Notes: a model not told the origin generated them from the letters alone. A stretch of 8,361 nt of DNA from Conexibacteraceae bacterium (GCA_009785395.1 WQWK01000082.1:1-8361), one strand, 5' to 3'. Positions 1-6,722 are shown, numbered from the stretch's first letter. Numbers and translations are program-made.

Positions 1-1216
1 CGCCGAGGTCGACGAAGCGGTCACCGGAGAAGGTGACGTTGTTCGAGCCCGAGAAGCCGACGTTGACGGCCGGTTGCGTCAACGCGCCCCACGGGCAGGT
101 GCCGGCCGGGGTGCTGAACGTGCACATGCCCTGGTTGCCGCCGGGCAATGTCATCGTCAGGTTGCTCTGCACGTCGGCGAACCCCGCGGGCGATGACGGC
201 TCGTTCCAGGTCGCGTAGGAGAACTGCAGGCCGGAGAAGGTCAGGTTGTGGACCGGGTCGGCGAGCGACCCCGCCCCGACGAGCAGCGACCCCAGATGTG
301 GGAGTTCGACATCAAGGCCGGACATCGACTGCGGCCCGTCGAAAAACAGAGTGTCGGTGGCCGCGTCAAGGAACCACTGCCCGGGGTGGAGCAGCGCCTG
401 CGCGTTCTCGATCACCGACGGCATGAAGCTCGTGCTCATGTTCGGCAGCTGGCCGGTCGCGTCCGCAAAGGTCAAACGGCCGGTGACGTTCTGCCAGCAC
501 GGCTGATCCATAGTGATCTGACCGTTCGAGTAGCTCGCGATACGGCACTCATCCTGGGTCCAGGGGCCGTTGCCGCCGGTCAGGGGGTCCTTGCCGCCCG
601 GATACACAAACTCGACCTGCGTGAGCTGTGCCGGTGTCAGCGAGCTGAAGAACTGAACCGCCGCGGGATCGGAAGAGATGTCATAGCCGGCGGAGGATCC
701 CGTCCACCCGCCGGCGAACCCGAGCTGGGTGGGGGTCGCCTGCGCGACCGGCGCCTCCGCGCCGTTCACATACAGCTGCCGGGTCGCGCTGCCGGCCGGC
801 ACCGGCGCCTGCCACACCCCGGAAGAGCCCGAGACCGGGGACCAGCCGGTGACGCGCGTTGCGCCCGACAACACCGGATGAGCGCCCGGCGCCGCCTCCC
901 ACACAACCGGATGGCCGGGCGAGCCTGAGTCCGCCGCCGTGAATCGCAACGGCTGCGAGAGGTCATAGGTTCCACCGGCCAGCACAACCGTCGCCCCGCC
1001 GCGGCGGGCCGGATCGACGCCGCGCACCGCCTGCTGCGCCGCCGTCAGCGAACAGGGCTGCCGGACCGAGCAGAACGACCCCTGGCCCGCGGGCGACGCA
1101 TAGAACCTCGCTGGCCCAAGCCCGTCTGCCAACGCCAGCGCGGACGAACAGCCGAGTACGACCAAACAGACAAGCGCCACAACAGACGCACGGCAAGCCG
1201 ATCTCACGATTCCCAT
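1..1216 (-). CDS. Secreted right-handed parallel beta-helix protein, C-terminal part beyond the window
   Basis: This frame is open for 405 codons from ATG at 1216 to the left edge, so the protein is partial. The start follows GAGGAG by 4 nt. Residues 1-30 look like a signal peptide: basic start, hydrophobic core at 11-22, and an ALA cleavage motif before D31. C23 in VLGC could alternatively be a poor lipobox. The mature N-terminus (FYASPAG at 38-44, GGATVVLAGGTYDLS at 73-87, then a PGHPVVWEA stretch and HPVLSGA near 113-119) is the entry segment typical of actinobacterial pectate-lyase-like beta-helix glycosidases, including the GH141-like group. Rung-like segments NLTFSGLQF (near 324) and NVTFSGDRF (near 393) appear just before the edge, so most of the helix and any catalytic residues lie outside. 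An extracellular polysaccharide role is inferred; substrate unknown. Confidence 0.85.
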   Translation of the reverse strand, partial: MGIVRSACRASVVALVCLVVLGCSSALALADGLGPARFYASPAGQGSFCSVRQPCSLTAAQQAVRGVDPARRGGATVVLAGGTYDLSQPLRFTAADSGSPGHPVVWEAAPGAHPVLSGATRVTGWSPVSGSSGVWQAPVPAGSATRQLYVNGAEAPVAQATPTQLGFAGGWTGSSAGYDISSDPAAVQFFSSLTPAQLTQVEFVYPGGKDPLTGGNGPWTQDECRIASYSNGQITMDQPCWQNVTGRLTFADATGQLPNMSTSFMPSVIENAQALLHPGQWFLDAATDTLFFDGPQSMSGLDVELPHLGSLLVGAGSLADPVHNLTFSGLQFSYATWNEPSSPAGFADVQSNLTMTLPGGNQGMCTFSTPAGTCPWGALTQPAVNVGFSGSNNVTFSGDRFVDLG

Positions 1217-1314
1217 TCCTCTCCTCGATGGACACAGACATCGGAGTAATCCGCTCGGAATGGGAACCAAAGCCGCCCCTCAGCGGCCCGATCCAAGAAA
1301 TCATCCGATGTCTG
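1210..1314 (-). promoter_or_regulatory. Interleaved inverted repeats in the 5' leader of the beta-helix gene
   Basis: Two perfect inverted repeats cross each other. Repeat A pairs CAGACATCGGA (1235-1245) with TCCGATGTCTG (1304-1314), 11 bp. Repeat B pairs TTCCCATTCC (1210-1219) with GGAATGGGAA (1257-1266), 10 bp. On the leftward transcript the 3' arm of B includes the AUG start and the last bases of the purine-rich ribosome binding region. Because one arm of B lies inside the loop of A and the other outside it, the two helices form either a pseudoknot or alternative folds. A small GCCGC/GCGGC hairpin (1272-1287) sits inside the loop of A. The repeats are seen directly; an RNA-regulatory role is inference. 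Operator half-sites at the DNA level are the main alternative. Confidence 0.4.
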
Positions 1315-1320
1315 GCCGGG

Positions 1321-1350
1321 AGCTTAAACACACCGGCGGCGGCTTGTCAA
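1321..1350 (-). promoter_or_regulatory. Candidate sigma70-like promoter for the beta-helix gene
   Basis: Read leftward, a perfect TTGACA -35 box (1350-1345) is followed after 18 bp by TAAGCT (1326-1321), which fits the loose TAnnnT -10 of actinobacteria. Transcription would begin near 1314, giving a leader of about 97 nt. The predicted start coincides with the outer arm of inverted repeat A, so that repeat would sit at the very 5' end of the RNA. Confidence 0.45.
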
Positions 1351-1374
1351 CGACACCGGGGCGGGAAGCGTGCT

Positions 1375-1383
1375 TGGTAGGGT
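1375..1383 (+). promoter_or_regulatory. Possible extended -10 promoter for the beta-propeller gene
   Basis: TGGTAGGGT matches the extended -10 pattern TGnTAnnnT. It would place the transcript start near 1390, about 23 nt before the chosen ATG at 1413. No convincing -35 box is present at the usual distance, so this rests on one short motif. Confidence 0.22.
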
Positions 1384-1412
1384 TGGTGCCCGGTGAACTC
1401 CCCGGTTGTGCG

Positions 1413-2915
1413 ATGACAGCAGAGGTTCGGCGAGCTCTCGAGCGCCACGCGGCCCGGCGCCGCTTGCGCGCACCACTCGCCGCGGGGCTGGTCGTAACCG
1501 CTGCGCTGGCTTGCTGCGCCGGGGCGGCGACCGCCGGGACGGCGACCGCCAGGCCGGCGAAGTCTGCGAGCGTTGGGTTTGGCTCCAACTGGACCACGTA
1601 CCACGCGGACGCTGAGGCGACCGGAGTCGCAGGGCAGGTGCGGTTGCGGCCTACGCGACGGGCTTGGGTCTCGCCGACCCTCGACGGGCAGCTGTACGGC
1701 GAGCCGCTCGTCGCTGACGGCCGCGTCGTCGCGGCCACCGAGAACGACACGGTCTACGCGATGTCGGCACGGACCGGGCGCATTCTGTGGCGCCGGCATC
1801 TGGCGAAGCCCGTGCCATCCAGCGACCTGCCGTGCGGTGACATCTCGCCCGAGGTCGGCATCACGGGCACCCCCGTGATCGACCTGGCGCGCAACGAGAT
1901 CTTCGTCGACGCTGACACCCTGACACCTGGCCCCTCCGCCTCTCATGGTGTGGAGGCGTCACACCGTCTATTCGGGCTCAGCCTGAGCACCGGGAGGGTC
2001 GAGTTGGACGAAGCGGCGATGCCAAACGCCGGTGAGGACCAGCTCGCGCAGCTTCAGCGTCCAGGACTGGCGCTCGACAGCGGTCGCGTGGTCATCGCGT
2101 ACGGCCAGAACACCGGGGACTGTCCCGGCCCGAACGGTCCCGCCCACGGCTACGTCGTCTCGATCCCGGAGCAGGGAGGGCCGCTCCACTACTTCCAGAT
2201 CAGTCACGGCAATGATCGCGGGGCGGTGTGGATGGGTGGCAGCTCTCCGGTCGTCGACCCCAGCGGAAACGTCTACGTGGCGAGCGCCGATGGCTACAAC
2301 CAAGGCGCGGGCCAGCCCTATGACGACAGCGACGCGGTGCTCGAGTTGTCACCCAACATGCACCTGAAGTCGATCTTCTACCTCAGCGACTGGCAGACGC
2401 TCAGCGGCGACGACCTGGACCTCGGGACCGGCGACCCGGTGCTCGTGCACGGGTTCGTCTTCCAGATCGGCAAGACGGACATCGGCTACCTGTTGCGGCA
2501 GGGACATCTCGGCGGCCGGGACGGCGAGGTCGCGTCGCTGCACATGTGCAGCGGTGACCCCGACGGCGGACACGTATTGCTGGGCTCGGTGATCTACCTC
2601 CCCTGCCCGAACGGTCTTACGGCGATCAGGGTCTCGACCAGACCTCCGTACCTCAAACAGCTGTGGACCGACAGCGACGGCGCCCATTCCTCGCCGATCG
2701 TCGCCGCTGGACTGGTCTGGACGATCGGAAGCGACAACGCCGTACACGGGCTCAACCCGGCCAACGGCAACGAGGTCACCTCGATCCCCTTCGGCGCGCC
2801 CGTGAACCACTTCCCGACGCCGACCGTTGCCGACGGCCTGCTGCTCCTGCCCGGAGCAGATCAGCTGTTCGCCTTCAAGGGCCCGGCCGGGCTGCCGCCG
2901 CCGCCCGCGAGGTGA
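1413..2915 (+). CDS. Secreted PQQ-binding-like beta-propeller repeat protein
   Basis: A 500-residue protein from ATG 1413. I chose this start because an arginine-rich n-region (6-19) and a hydrophobic core (21-46) then form a signal peptide, probably cleaved after the ATA before R47. The frame is open back to ATG 1260, but that would bury the signal behind 51 residues. No clear ribosome binding site precedes 1413; GTG 1386 is another option. The mature protein opens with NWTTYHADAEATG (59-71). PQQ/YVTN-type blades follow: GRVVAATENDTVYAMSA then GRILW (103-126), GNVYVASADG (285-294), GLVWTIGSDNAVHGLNP (433-449) and GLLLLPGADQLFAFKG (475-490). Four cysteines (C141, C237, C379, C398) could form disulfides. 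The end is proline-rich. Propellers of this fold can be quinoprotein dehydrogenases or binding scaffolds; no metal or PQQ ligand set can be assigned here. Confidence 0.85.
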   Translation: MTAEVRRALERHAARRRLRAPLAAGLVVTAALACCAGAATAGTATARPAKSASVGFGSNWTTYHADAEATGVAGQVRLRPTRRAWVSPTLDGQLYGEPLVADGRVVAATENDTVYAMSARTGRILWRRHLAKPVPSSDLPCGDISPEVGITGTPVIDLARNEIFVDADTLTPGPSASHGVEASHRLFGLSLSTGRVELDEAAMPNAGEDQLAQLQRPGLALDSGRVVIAYGQNTGDCPGPNGPAHGYVVSIPEQGGPLHYFQISHGNDRGAVWMGGSSPVVDPSGNVYVASADGYNQGAGQPYDDSDAVLELSPNMHLKSIFYLSDWQTLSGDDLDLGTGDPVLVHGFVFQIGKTDIGYLLRQGHLGGRDGEVASLHMCSGDPDGGHVLLGSVIYLPCPNGLTAIRVSTRPPYLKQLWTDSDGAHSSPIVAAGLVWTIGSDNAVHGLNPANGNEVTSIPFGAPVNHFPTPTVADGLLLLPGADQLFAFKGPAGLPPPPAR

Positions 2916-2939
2916 TCCCGCCTTTCGGCGATCGCGCCG

Positions 2940-3059
2940 CTACTGCTTCGGTGCGAAAAGGCCGCCACGCTTCTCGGGGAGCGCGAACCCCGGTGGCGCC
3001 GTAACAGGAAGCTGTGCCGGTGGCCGTGGTGCAGAGGGCTTCGGTGCGGTTGCAGCCAT
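2940..3059 (-). CDS. Possible 39-residue Pro/Ala-rich small protein
   Basis: A short frame starts at ATG 3059, only 9 nt after the stop codon of the membrane-protein gene on the same strand, and ends at TAG 2940. The product is Pro/Ala-rich (begins MAATAPKPSAPRPP, ends GGLFAPKQ). It has no signal peptide or membrane segment and no recognised family. For: tight spacing behind the upstream gene, which would allow reinitiation, and a sensible composition. Against: no ribosome binding site, third-position GC of only about 60 percent against much higher values in neighbouring genes, and short length in high-GC DNA. It fills most of the 153-bp gap between two convergent genes, where I see no good terminator. 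Confidence 0.25.
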   Translation of the reverse strand: MAATAPKPSAPRPPAQLPVTAPPGFALPEKRGGLFAPKQ

Positions 3060-3068
3060 GGGTTCAGG

Positions 3069-3524
3069 TTAGCTCGTGACGCTGATCGTCCAAAGGATCA
3101 CCTCAAGCGCCAGCAGCATGCAGCTGACCGTAAACCAGCTGGACAACCTCGCGATCTTGTCCCTGTTGTCGTCGAGGTATGGCTCGATCCATCTTCCCGC
3201 GGCACGGTAGGCCTCGGTGACGTCGTCGACTCCTTCGCGGTCGCTGACAGCCAGGAGCGCTGCGCCGCGGAACGCAAAGGTGAGCTGCTGGGGAAGCAGT
3301 ACCCAGATCGCACTCGCAAGGCACAGGACGAACACCACGAGTGCCGCGATGCCCCAGCCGCCAAGAGAGCTGTGACTGACCGTGGCGCCGAGGAACGAGC
3401 CCGCGATCGAAGCTGCGGCCACGATCGTTCCCGCACGCGTACGAAGTGCGTGGAGAGTGCGCTCCTGCTCAGCCAGGGCGTCAGCCGTCAGCTGAAAGCT
3501 GAGTTCCTCGACGGATCGTGCCAC
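3069..3524 (-). CDS. Small membrane protein with three predicted helices; N-terminus probably frameshifted
   Basis: A 151-residue protein from GTG 3524. An amphipathic, probably coiled-coil stretch (about 5-29) leads into membrane segments at about 31-49, 57-78 and 128-148, with a soluble loop (92-124) rich in acidic and basic residues. I do not recognise the family. The layout of an N-terminal helix, a hairpin of two helices, a cytosolic loop and a last helix recalls small SLATT- or Pycsar-type membrane proteins, but no defining motif is visible, so no function is claimed. The start is doubtful. There is no ribosome binding site before the GTG, and the 17 in-frame codons upstream (3575-3525) look coding (GDEEQLSVGGGRYNRR) yet have no start codon. 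A one-base shift would join them to ATG 3600, which overlaps the upstream gene's stop. It lies 75 nt behind the decarboxylase-like gene, probably in one transcript. Confidence 0.7.
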   Translation of the reverse strand: MARSVEELSFQLTADALAEQERTLHALRTRAGTIVAAASIAGSFLGATVSHSSLGGWGIAALVVFVLCLASAIWVLLPQQLTFAFRGAALLAVSDREGVDDVTEAYRAAGRWIEPYLDDNRDKIARLSSWFTVSCMLLALEVILWTISVTS

Positions 3525-3599
3525 GCGCCGGTTGTAGCGGCCACCGCCGACAGACAGCTGTTCCTCGTCGCCGATCCTGCTCGATGGCCGCCGGGAGCA

Positions 3600-4226
3600 T
3601 CACCCAGCGACCTGGGTTGCTCGCTCGCTGGGCCGCTCACGCGCATGCAGTCGGCCCGCCTCCTCGGGTGCAAGACCCGCGTCGGTGTCAGCCAGCACTT
3701 CGCCGTGCCTGATGCCCAGCGTCTTCAGGAAACGCTGCTGCCCGAGCGTGAGAGCGATGAAGTGTCCGAGCTCAACGAGCTGGGCCTCGGTGAAGTGCTT
3801 GTGCAGCCGCTCCCAGAGCTCGTCGTTCGCGAGCGTCGGATCCCAGGTGATGGCCGTCGCCCATTCGAGGGCCGTCCGCTGGCGCTCGTCGAAGCGGTCT
3901 GAGTTCTCGTAGTCGAGCAACTCGTCGACCTGCTCTTCGCTTGCGCCCTGAGCGCGCGCAAGCACAGATCGCTGACCTCCGCAGTATTCGCAGTCGACCG
4001 ACTTCGAGATGTAAAGCCGGCACAGCTCCTTGATCGCATGGTCTGCGACTCCCTGGCGGAAGAAGACTTCCCACGCGTTGTTGAAGGCCTTCATCACCTG
4101 CGGGTTGTGGAGCCGGATCGCCTGACTCTCGGGCCGCGGCGTTCCCTGCGTGCGCGCTCGCTCCATGATCGCGAGCAGCTCCGGGTCGCTCACGGTCCCA
4201 GGATCCACGTAACTGATGTGAGGCAT
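3600..4226 (-). CDS. Carboxymuconolactone decarboxylase / AhpD-like family protein
   Basis: A 208-residue protein. ATG 4226 follows an AGGAAGG ribosome binding site by 7 nt, the best such site in the window. The all-helical CMD/AhpD fold is indicated by an E-x11-C-x2-C signature: E67, C79 and C82 within KELCRLYISKSVDCEYCGGQ. In Mycobacterium tuberculosis AhpD the corresponding residues are E118, C130 and C133, followed by H137; here that His position is R86, and H132 corresponds to Y81. The CxxC pair suggests thiol-based peroxide or thiol-disulfide chemistry, but loss of the proton-relay histidine argues against a standard alkylhydroperoxidase, so the reaction is unknown. The C-terminal half (112-175) is helical with conserved-looking WATAITWDP and GHFIALTLGQQRFLKTLG stretches. 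The stop TGA overlaps an ATG (TGATG at 3602-3598), the relic start proposed for the downstream membrane protein. Confidence 0.85.
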   Translation of the reverse strand: MPHISYVDPGTVSDPELLAIMERARTQGTPRPESQAIRLHNPQVMKAFNNAWEVFFRQGVADHAIKELCRLYISKSVDCEYCGGQRSVLARAQGASEEQVDELLDYENSDRFDERQRTALEWATAITWDPTLANDELWERLHKHFTEAQLVELGHFIALTLGQQRFLKTLGIRHGEVLADTDAGLAPEEAGRLHARERPSERATQVAG

Positions 4227-4418
4227 TGCCCGTCCTTCCTGCCGCTGACCGAGCCATAAGGATCGCGCTCAGGTCTGCATCTGTCCAAGACATCGATCTA
4301 CTGGTTCATATCGATTCGTTATGGAGCTGGGTCGAACCGTAGGGCTCCACGACGCGCAGAGCAACCGCTTGCCCCCGCGGCTCGTGCGCTCAGAGAAGTG
4401 CTGCTGTCGGCCGCGCGA

Positions 4419-4451
4419 CCGGGGGACCGGAAGTCCGATTGCGGCCCCCGA
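4419..4451 (-). terminator. GC-rich hairpin just downstream of tRNA-Val
   Basis: On the leftward strand TCGGGGGCCG and CGGTCCCCCGG can pair with a single bulged T, closing a loop of about 12 nt, 5 nt after the mature tRNA 3' end. There is no following T-run, as is common for hairpin terminators in high-GC actinobacteria. It may also help 3'-end processing of the tRNA. Confidence 0.35.
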
Positions 4452-4455
4452 CTCA

Positions 4456-4528
4456 TGGGCGATACTGGGCTCGAACCAGTGACCTCCACCATGTCAAGGT
4501 GGCGCTCTCCCAGCTGAGCTAATCGCCC
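4456..4528 (-). tRNA. tRNA-Val (anticodon GAC)
   Basis: A complete 73-nt cloverleaf reads leftward from 4528. The acceptor GGGCGAT pairs perfectly with ATCGCCC. The D arm is GCTC/GAGC with loop AGCTGGGA. The anticodon stem CCACC/GGTGG encloses TTGACAT, giving anticodon GAC. The variable loop is AGGTC. The T arm ACTGG/CCAGT encloses the standard TTCGAGC. The discriminator base is A. The CCA end is not encoded (TGA follows), so it must be added by tRNA nucleotidyltransferase. It decodes GUC and probably GUU valine codons; GUC is a preferred codon in this GC-rich genome. Confidence 0.97.
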
Positions 4529-4538
4529 TGGGAAGGAG

Positions 4539-4568
4539 TGGTAACTGTAGCGCGCCCGCGTCAGTCAA
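4539..4568 (-). promoter_or_regulatory. Candidate promoter for tRNA-Val
   Basis: Read leftward, TTGACT (4568-4563) is followed after 18 bp by TTACCA (4544-4539). The -35 is close to consensus and the -10 is weak. The start would fall near 4532, a few bases before the mature tRNA 5' end, which fits a stable-RNA promoter. An overlapping TACAGT is an alternative -10 but is too close to this -35. Confidence 0.35.
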
Positions 4569-4626
4569 AGGGCGCGATCCGCAGCGGGTGGCTCGGACAC
4601 GGACGCGCCTCGGGACACGGGCAAAA

Positions 4627-4652
4627 GCCGTCTCGCCAGCGGGCGAGACGGC
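4627..4652. other. Perfect 11-bp hairpin upstream of thrS
   Basis: GCCGTCTCGCC (4627-4637) and GGCGAGACGGC (4642-4652) pair perfectly around the tetraloop AGCG, ending 34 nt before the thrS ATG. On the + strand AAAA precedes it and AAAAAA follows a few bases later. On the - strand the hairpin is followed by TTTT, as in an intrinsic terminator, which would stop antisense transcription leaving thrS. On the + strand it would be a leader hairpin if transcription starts upstream of it. A TACGAT -10-like box (4672-4677) would instead start transcription almost at the ATG and leave the hairpin untranscribed. Confidence 0.5.
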
Positions 4653-4686
4653 ACTCTCAAAAAAGGGCACGTACGATCCAGGGGCA

Positions 4687-6681
4687 ATGGACTATCTGCT
4701 CCCCAACGGCGACACGCTCAGCCTGGCCGACGGTGCCACCGGCGCCGACGCGGCCGCCGCGATCGGACCCGGCCTCGCGAAGGCGGCGCTGGCGATAAAG
4801 GTCGACGGCGTCACCTACGACCTCGCCCGCGAGCTCCCGGCCGGCAGCGACGGCGGCCCCGGGAAGATCGAGATCATCACCGAGAAGAGTGGGGAGGAGG
4901 CGCTCGAGCTGATCCGCCACGACGCCGCCCACGTCTACGCCACGGCGATGCTCGACCTCTACCCGGGTGTGAAGATCTCGATCGGCCCGCCGATCGAGAA
5001 CGGCTTCTACTACGACGTCGAGATGCCGGACGGGCAGGTTCTCTCCGACGCCGACTTCCCCAGGATCGAGGCGAAGATGAAGGAGCACATCAGCGCCGAC
5101 GAGCCCTTCGTCCGGGAGGACGTCTCCGTCGGCGCCGCGCTCGAGCGGTTCGTGCGGGAGAACCAGGATTACAAGGTCGAGCTGATCGAGGATCTGGTCC
5201 GCAACGCGCCCGCGGACGCGCCCGTGAACACGGTCAGCCTCTACACCAACGGCCCGTTCACCGATCTCTGCCGCGGCCCCCACGCCCCCAGCACGAAGCG
5301 GATCAAGGCCTTCAAGCTGCAGTCGGTCGCAGGCGCCTACTGGCGCGGCGACTCGGAGCGGACGATGCTCACTCGCGTATACGGGACGGCATTCTTCTCC
5401 AAGCAGGACCTCGAGGATCACCTCGAGAAGCTGGAGTTGGCCCGCCAGAACGACCATCGCCGTCTGGGCCCGCTGCTGGGCATGTTCACGTTCGCCGAGG
5501 TCTCGCCCGGCGCGGCGTTCTGGTTCCCGCCCGGCGCGGCCGTGTTCAACGAGCTCGTGAAGCTCAGCCGCGAGATGGGCGGCGAGCGCGGCTACGTCGA
5601 GGTGAAGACGCCGCAGATCTACGACAGCGAGCTGTGGAAGACCTCCGGGCACTGGGACAAGTACGACGTGAACATGTTCGTGACCGAGTACGAGGACCAC
5701 CAGATGGCCGTCAAGCCGATGAACTGCCCCGGTCACGCGAAGCTCTACTCGATGCAGCCGCATTCGTATCGCGACCTGCCCCTGCGGGTCTGGGAGCCGG
5801 GACTGCTGCACCGCCGCGAGCCCAGCGGCACCCTCCACGGCCTGCTGCGCGTGCGCCACTTCGCGCAGGACGACTCGCACATCTTCTGCACCGAGGACCA
5901 GATTGAGCAGGAGGTCGACGGCGTGCTGCAGTTCGCCTTCGACACCTACAGGCTGTTCGGCCTCGAGGTGCGGCTGGAGCTCTCGACCCGGCCCGAGCAG
6001 CGGATCGGCACGGACGATCTCTGGGACAAGGCCGAGGGGGCGCTCAAGAGCGCACTCGACGGGCTCGGCCTCGAGTACACGATCAACGAGGGTGACGGCG
6101 CCTTCTACGGGCCCAAGATCGACATCCACATGACCGACTCGCTCGGGCGCTCCTGGCAGCTCGGCACCTGCCAGCTCGACTACAACATGCCCCAGCGCTT
6201 CGGCCTCACCTACACGGGCGCCGACAACGCCGAGCACCAGCCGGTGATGATCCACCGCGCGCTGATGGGCTCCTACGAGCGCTTCATCGGGATCCTGCTC
6301 GAGCATTTCGGCGGCGAGCTGCCGTTGTGGCTGGCGCCGCTGCAGGTGATCGTGCTGCCGATCGCGGACCGTCACAACGATTACGCACATGCGGTCGCCG
6401 GCCGGCTTGCCGGCTCGGCCGGCGCCCGGGTCGAGGTCGACGACCGCACCGAGTCGGTCGGCCGCAAGATCCGCGACGCCGAGGTGCGCAAGGTCCCGTT
6501 CATGTTGGTCGTCGGCGACCGCGAGCAGGAGGCCGGCGAGGTCGGCGTCCGCGAGCACCGCGGCGGTGACACGGGCGCGGTCGCGGTCGACGCGTTTCTG
6601 CGGCGGATCTCAGACCTGATCGCGTCGCGGGCCCTGAGCGCGCCGGCGGCGCCGGCGTCGGCGATCGGATCGCCGAGCTAG
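4687..6681 (+). CDS. thrS: Threonyl-tRNA synthetase (ThrRS, EC 6.1.1.3)
   Basis: This cytosolic class II enzyme charges tRNA-Thr with threonine using ATP. From ATG 4687, preceded closely by AGGGG, it has 664 residues, slightly longer than the 642 of E. coli. Frames upstream stay open to 4588, but the TGS domain begins naturally at this ATG. Order: TGS domain (1-65), editing domain with HDAAH (78-82) and DLCRGPH (C195, H199) matching the E. coli H73/H77/C182/H186 set, catalytic core (about 255-545), and anticodon-binding domain (about 550-645). The zinc and threonine ligands are C347 (MNCPGH), H398 and H523, with spacing as in E. coli. Motif 2 reads RREPSGTLHGLLRVRHFAQDD. All key residues for synthesis and editing are present. 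The last 15 residues are an Ala/Pro/Ser tail. Its place upstream of infC-rpmI-rplT is a classic bacterial order. Confidence 0.98.
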   Translation: MDYLLPNGDTLSLADGATGADAAAAIGPGLAKAALAIKVDGVTYDLARELPAGSDGGPGKIEIITEKSGEEALELIRHDAAHVYATAMLDLYPGVKISIGPPIENGFYYDVEMPDGQVLSDADFPRIEAKMKEHISADEPFVREDVSVGAALERFVRENQDYKVELIEDLVRNAPADAPVNTVSLYTNGPFTDLCRGPHAPSTKRIKAFKLQSVAGAYWRGDSERTMLTRVYGTAFFSKQDLEDHLEKLELARQNDHRRLGPLLGMFTFAEVSPGAAFWFPPGAAVFNELVKLSREMGGERGYVEVKTPQIYDSELWKTSGHWDKYDVNMFVTEYEDHQMAVKPMNCPGHAKLYSMQPHSYRDLPLRVWEPGLLHRREPSGTLHGLLRVRHFAQDDSHIFCTEDQIEQEVDGVLQFAFDTYRLFGLEVRLELSTRPEQRIGTDDLWDKAEGALKSALDGLGLEYTINEGDGAFYGPKIDIHMTDSLGRSWQLGTCQLDYNMPQRFGLTYTGADNAEHQPVMIHRALMGSYERFIGILLEHFGGELPLWLAPLQVIVLPIADRHNDYAHAVAGRLAGSAGARVEVDDRTESVGRKIRDAEVRKVPFMLVVGDREQEAGEVGVREHRGGDTGAVAVDAFLRRISDLIASRALSAPAAPASAIGSPS

Positions 6682-6708
6682 GGGTCGCTTCATTCCGGTG
6701 CGACCCTT
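6682..6708 (+). terminator. Hairpin directly after the thrS stop codon
   Basis: GGGTCGC (6682-6688) pairs with GCGACCC (6700-6706) around an 11-nt loop, starting at the base after the thrS TAG. Only TT follows, so it would be a weak intrinsic terminator. It separates thrS from the infC promoter candidate 17 bp further on, consistent with partial uncoupling of thrS from infC. Confidence 0.35.
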
Positions 6709-6722
6709 GAGCCCAGCGTGGC

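Noticed and set aside
248..928. 226-codon + strand frame at the left edge
   Set aside because: It lies opposite the beta-helix gene, is Arg/Gly/Ala-rich with no domain, and the - strand frame has a signal peptide and recognisable beta-helix motifs.
1260..1412. ATG 1260 as the start of the beta-propeller protein
   Set aside because: It would place 51 residues before the signal peptide. The ATG context GGAATGGGAA is the mirror copy of the beta-helix start created by the inverted repeat, so it is likely incidental.
2926..2939. CGGCG/CGCCG hairpin after the beta-propeller gene as a terminator
   Set aside because: The stem is only 5 bp with no following T-run, and such short GC hairpins are common by chance at this GC content.
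4292..4315. Two ATCGAT palindromes 18 bp apart upstream of the decarboxylase-like gene
   Set aside because: Six-base palindromes at this spacing are weak evidence for an operator. The flanks do not match each other and no clear promoter overlaps them.
4569..4686. T-box riboswitch before thrS
   Set aside because: A partial GGGTGG at about 4585 resembles the T-box core, but the rest of the conserved sequence, the specifier stem and a terminator/antiterminator pair are absent and the leader is too short.
5812..5886. ThrRS motif 2 variant (RVRHFAQDD rather than RVRGFTQDD)
   Set aside because: The catalytic arginine, zinc ligands and surrounding motif are intact. This position varies among bacterial ThrRS, so I do not regard it as unusual.
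4657..6558. 633-codon open frame on the - strand opposite thrS
   Set aside because: It is the antisense shadow of thrS produced by strong GC3 bias. The product has low-complexity Val/Leu/Asp/Arg composition and no family resemblance.
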